The notes beneath the pieces were generated by a model. It worked only from the letters and a program-made list of their open reading frames with translations. It was not told the origin of the DNA and ran no database searches. A stretch of 64,000 nucleotides of DNA from Whitmania pigra (Eukaryota > Annelida > Clitellata > Hirudinida > Haemopidae), in contig JAJTWR010000260.1 of NCBI GenBank assembly GCA_021613335.1, forward strand, positions 1,608,501-1,672,500, in the 5' to 3' direction. Within the stretch, counting starts at the first letter, position 1. Each line of letters opens with the position of its first letter. The translations under genes were made by a program, and so were the position numbers. Below are positions 60,363-64,000 of this stretch, piece by piece.

Positions 60363-62065
60363 AATTAAGATAAATTTTCACATCCAGTTTTTCCATCCAT
60401 TCTGGAGATTCACAGGACAAGTGCTTACGGAAGTTGCTGGATTAATTCTCCATATTTTGCTTTAAATTGGTCGATAAAACTGAGAGGGGATTTCTTGACT
60501 TTCGTAGAGGACGCTTTAGAAATTTTTGATGCTGTCAGTTGGCTGAGATTCTGAAGAAATAACTCGAAGCATTCTTTAAATACTAAGGCAATTTTTTTTT
60601 TTTGAACTTTATGCAAAATTGCTCTCTTCTCATTTCTTCCTCAGCCATTCATCAGGTGGAGATGTCAAGAGCTTTGCCAAAGAAGTCTTGGAGCAACCTA
60701 CTTGAGAACTTGATTGGGATGTATTGACAGCAAAAGATGCAACTGGCTTCATTAACTGTATGACATGGATCGTGGTTTTTGTTGTTCTACCACAGTTTCT
60801 GATTTTCCTCTAGTTGCAAAAGATGAATATTTTGGGAGAAAGTTGGAATCAATTGATGGCAGCAAACCATCATTGGCATCAGCTCCTATGCAGTTTGTAT
60901 ATTCAACATCAGCATCAATTAGGCCAGGTGTAGAAATTTCACGAATATTGTTTATTTCAAATGGAGATTTTATATATCCTGGTGAGACATAGGAAGGCTG
61001 TGAGTTGAATCCCCGGGAACACCTTTCCAGCTACAACGGGTTTATGATGTATGGAACTTATCCATCATTAGGTGCATCCTTATTAGTCTCTGGAGAATGC
61101 TTGAAGACACCATCAAAGTAAATCTGGAGACGGGATGGAAGCATCACAGGGTTTAAGGGCACAGTCCACATAACTTTTTGGGCTTCAAGTGAAGCAATTT
61201 GTATCAAGTGTCTTTGGCTTTATTAAAACTGATCAAATAAATTCAGGAAACAGATATTTTAATTGTTTAACTCAACAATATCTTGTTATTAGGTATTCGT
61301 TATTGCACAACGTATTACACATTACTACAGACAATATTACTGTTATTGTTAAGGTACAGAGGTGAGTTAACTGACACTTTTCAATGGAATGAAGCAATAA
61401 AAGGAAAGGGCGATAAGGCGCGATGGTGTTTATGTTGGCATCGAGTCTCACATTGGATTGCAAGCTAAACATTCAGGTCGAGATAAAGTGTGCGTGTTTG
61501 ACCTTATCTGACCTATTTCGGTCTAAAAATAACATTAAAATTATGTCAACATTCCATTCGTATTTTCGCTGCCTCGGCACTCATGATGACAGTCTTCAGT
61601 AATTCGTTTTTCTTAAATTATATGAAAGCCTCCCAGGGAGTCCCTGCCTTTGTTACTGCCAAAGTTGACATTCTAAGACCCATTTTTTATTTTTTAAGTC
61701 AATCAACGAAGGCGATGTTAAAGTTGTCGATGGTCAAGAATATTCTCCACAGCACTATTTTAAACTTTGAGTTAAAAATATATCAATTAATAATATCAAG
61801 GTCTGAATGAGTCGATAGTGTTACCGAGTCGCACCTGTTCACTTTGCGCATCGATGTCATAGGTGACTCATTTTTATCCACACAATGATGATGACGACGA
61901 TGATGATGATGATTACTATTATGACATCTGTGCTGGGTTAAACTAATCCATCGTACATATGAATCACAACTTGTGATTTATATCTCATTATCGTTACCAT
62001 AGCCATCGATATCATCATCACCACCGCCATCACCACGGTATCATGCATAAAAGGCATCTTTGAAT
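60363..62065. other. Intergenic stretch without recognised genes
   Basis: ORFs up to 75 codons occur (e.g. 60425-60616 minus and 60765-60992 plus), but none shows a known domain or splice-supported extension. GAT/ATC-rich patches occur around 61880-62040. It could be intron or UTR of a gene I cannot see. Confidence 0.4.
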
Positions 62066-62148
62066 GATCTGTATGACCAAGTCCAAATCATCTCAGTTAT
62101 GCAACGGACTATAATCAAATAAATAAATAAATAAAGATCTGTATGACC
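62066..62148 (+). mobile_element. 57-bp 5'-truncated LINE/SINE 3'-end insertion with 13-bp TSD
   Basis: The insert 62079-62135 is just the conserved tail seen at 15126-15163 and 57 kb (CCAAATCATCTCAGTTATG, CAACGGAC, TATAATC) plus an (AAAT)n tail. It is flanked by perfect copies of GATCTGTATGACC at 62066-62078 and 62136-62148. It is an extreme 5' truncation from target-primed reverse transcription. Whether the template was the LINE or the SINE cannot be told. Confidence 0.88.
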
Positions 62149-63062
62149 TCTTACATGCCAACTTCAAAGTTACTCGAGTTTCATGAATGCCAGCGATTGG
62201 TTGTTTATGTTTTTAACTGACCAATTGCAATGCTGATTGTAATAGCCATTATAAAAAAAGCAATACACATACCGGTGAGGATGACAATGACAATGGCGAT
62301 TGTAATTAGATAGGATTTTATAATTATTAATATTTTAACAATGACTAATTTGCAATTAATTCAGTTATTCGAAAGATAATAATTCGTTTCAGAAAGGATA
62401 TTGAAGTAACCAGAGGCCAAGAAAAGTATCGGCGTTCGTTTATCACCGATGTTTTCTTATAAAAAACGAGAATAATCGACGACGAATTAATGCGAAGGTT
62501 TTGTTAGCACATGTTGTCAACAAGTTAATGAAGGGCAGGTGAGCACGCATTCACGTACATGGTTCTCACGTACACGAAGACCAAATCGAACTCTTGAACA
62601 CTACTTCTCTTACGAAGTTTGATTCGTTTATTGCTTTCGAGAGCGGATGTCTGATTATCTGGAAGAAGCAAAACTCCGGAAAGAAACAATTGAACTGCAA
62701 TAAATCCTTCGATTTTAAGCAGAGCGAAAGTCTAAAAATGTTCAAAATACTTCAAAATGATTTCACACAAAAAAAACAAGGCTTTAACACGTTGTAGAAA
62801 TGCACCAAGTTGGTGAATAAGGCACTGTACACGTAGTTGTAGGCAATAAATAACCATCATCATCATCATCATCATTAATTGCGACGATTTTGACGGAAAT
62901 AAAATAAATTAGGACATTACTTGGAATGGTTGAGATATCAAAGAATGAAGGATCTCAGTAAAGTTGATCAGTACAATCCAGTAGCGAATGAAAACATTCG
63001 GTAAGCGATTTACAAATTACTCACACCAGGAAACAATCTAATGGATCATCATCATCATGAAA
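62149..63062. other. Downstream region of the CCCH gene, no further gene seen
   Basis: Contains (ATC)n patches (about 62860-62877 and 63044-63058) and short ORFs without similarity. It probably includes the 3' UTR of the minus-strand CCCH gene; a possible minus-strand AATAAA lies around 62900 (TTTATT on the plus strand), unconfirmed. Confidence 0.4.
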
Positions 63063-63615
63063 TCAACAAAAAGGAACCAATTTGTTGACATGACGACTAG
63101 AGATGTTGTTGAAGCAATTGAGGATTGTTTCCTGGCTGCTGCTGATGCTGCTGGATTCATCATGGAGGAAGTGGCATCTCGATCCGTAAGGGCAAAATCC
63201 ATCCTTGTGGAAGGTCCGACATTTGTCGGTTTTGTACTTTGGGTGCCTCTGAATGGTCCTCAACTCGCTCTGTCCGTGAGCGTATTGGCATTTGTCTCCG
63301 TACTTGCAATTCTGAGTCGCTGTGAAATGCCTGCACAATTCAGTTTTGTACCTCTCCCCGTGAGCCACTCTTTCCAAGATGGCAGGGGGGAGGTTCGTCG
63401 ATTTGGTGGACCTTGGAGAGTTGGGGGAGGTGGGTGTGTTTGATCTCTCAGGGGAATGCATTCCGACGTAAAGCTTCATCAGGAGTTGAACAGCTCTCAT
63501 TGCATCCTCTTCGTAGCAGCTGACAACCTGCAGAAGTTTATTAGTAAACAACAACCTGTAGATTATTTATTTGTGAATAACAACAACAACAGGCTCTTAC
63601 CTCGTGGGCCACCAT
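63063..63615 (-). CDS. Tandem CCCH zinc-finger protein, TTP/TIS11 (ZFP36)-like, 2 exons, 159 aa
   Basis: Family members bind AU-rich elements in mRNA 3' UTRs and recruit deadenylases. Exon 1 coding (63615-63601) encodes MVAHE and ends at a GTAAG donor. Exon 2 (63527-63063) follows a CTGCAG acceptor and continues [21 protein letters not shown]. The two fingers are [26 protein letters not shown] and, 18 residues later, [25 protein letters not shown] (listed by landmarks: YKTELC, C-x8-C-x5-C-x3-H twice, with the R/KYKTxxC lead-in typical of the family). The linker [14 protein letters not shown] also fits. At 159 aa it is much shorter than vertebrate ZFP36, with little outside the fingers; a C-terminal CNOT1-binding motif is not evident. 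The frame is intact. Confidence 0.9.
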
Positions 63616-63699
63616 GGTCAACCGATGAAAAGTTTTTCTCAAACAAACGTTCTTTGAAATCAACACACGCGCTGATGTTGCCGAACGCAATTTTCAGCT

Positions 63700-63707
63700 A
63701 TTTATAG
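63700..63707 (-). promoter_or_regulatory. TATA box of the CCCH zinc-finger gene
   Basis: The minus strand reads CGTCTATAAATAGCTG, a consensus TATA box 85-92 bp upstream of the ATG at 63615. The start site would be near 63670, giving a 5' UTR of about 55 nt. A TATA-driven promoter fits the immediate-early behaviour typical of this gene family. Confidence 0.7.
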
Positions 63708-63715
63708 ACGATTGA

Positions 63716-64000
63716 GAGCCAGTCATCAGCTGAAGGTGTGCTTACCTGATGAATAAGAATGAGTCACATATAAACGAGGTCGAATTTTCAAGTGGAACCA
63801 GTAATGATACTGATAATGACGATGATGGCGACGACAAAAGTAAATATACCAACTCTTTTTATAACAGTAGAGGGTTGGAAGCTCATTTAATTTGGAAAAC
63901 AGCTAATACAATGGGGCTTATAATTACAGCATCAGCCATAATAACAACAAAGTTAATCGTAGTAACAGCAGTATCAAATAATATTAATATCAATCCTAGC
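63716..64000. other. Upstream flank at the window edge
   Basis: Nothing recognised apart from a GATGATGGCGACGAC-like simple-sequence patch near 63820. It may hold enhancers of the CCCH gene. Confidence 0.35.

Noticed and set aside
63057..63443. A plus-strand 128-aa ORF opposite the CCCH gene
   Set aside because: It is antisense to well-conserved zinc fingers and has no similarity of its own.

Overview
This is a eukaryotic, metazoan nuclear window: AT-rich DNA, spliceosomal introns with GT/AG (and a few GC/AG) borders, a muscle myosin heavy chain gene, a class I ubiquitin-conjugating enzyme, a tandem CCCH zinc-finger gene, and a dense load of non-LTR retrotransposons, SINEs and DNA transposons. 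An invertebrate animal is most likely. The sequence alone does not fix the phylum.

Host genes. 1-9007 (minus) holds the 5' part of a muscle myosin II heavy chain gene: 32 coding exons from the initiator ATG at 8765 to the left edge, plus a TATA box. 15771-17680 (plus) is a complete six-exon UBE2D-type E2 enzyme of 147 aa. 63063-63707 (minus) is a complete two-exon TTP/TIS11-like CCCH protein of 159 aa with its own TATA box.

Mobile DNA. 12078-15177 is a 5'-truncated RNase H-bearing LINE with an intact 935-codon ORF and a 10-bp target-site duplication (TSD). A tRNA-headed SINE at 56.9 kb and a 57-bp micro-insertion at 62.1 kb carry the same 3' tail, so the LINE family appears to mobilise them. 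18049-23469 is a DNA transposon with about 190-bp terminal inverted repeats (TIRs) and a perfect 8-bp TSD. It carries a multi-exon Ulp1-protease/PHD-finger gene, a 183-bp satellite and a nested MITE with telomere-like repeats. 24.6-26.6 kb holds the 5' half of another LINE (CCHC ORF1 plus a truncated endonuclease).

27.7-56.8 kb is the most striking structure: a giant inverted repeat. Left arm 27683-37321 and right arm 48047-56818 are collinear without an indel over about 7 kb and differ at only a handful of bases that I noticed. The outer ends are about 170-bp satellite arrays. The arms hold relics of Tigger/pogo-like and Helitron-like elements. The unique 10.7-kb spacer holds a pogo/Tigger DDE remnant, an intronless 825-aa TRIP12/UFD4-type HECT E3 ligase ORF, and a decayed R2-clade retrotransposon inserted with a 43-bp TSD. 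A second, 3'-truncated R2-clade element (57.7-59.7 kb, minus) lies just outside the right arm.

The remainder (8.8-12 kb, 38.4-40.8 kb, 60.4-63 kb) is intergenic or intronic sequence with microsatellites and small repeats. The three ubiquitin/SUMO-related genes (UBE2D, Ulp1-like, HECT) fall in one window but have different origins: a host gene, a transposon cargo gene, and a probable retrogene or captured gene. No operon-like link is implied.
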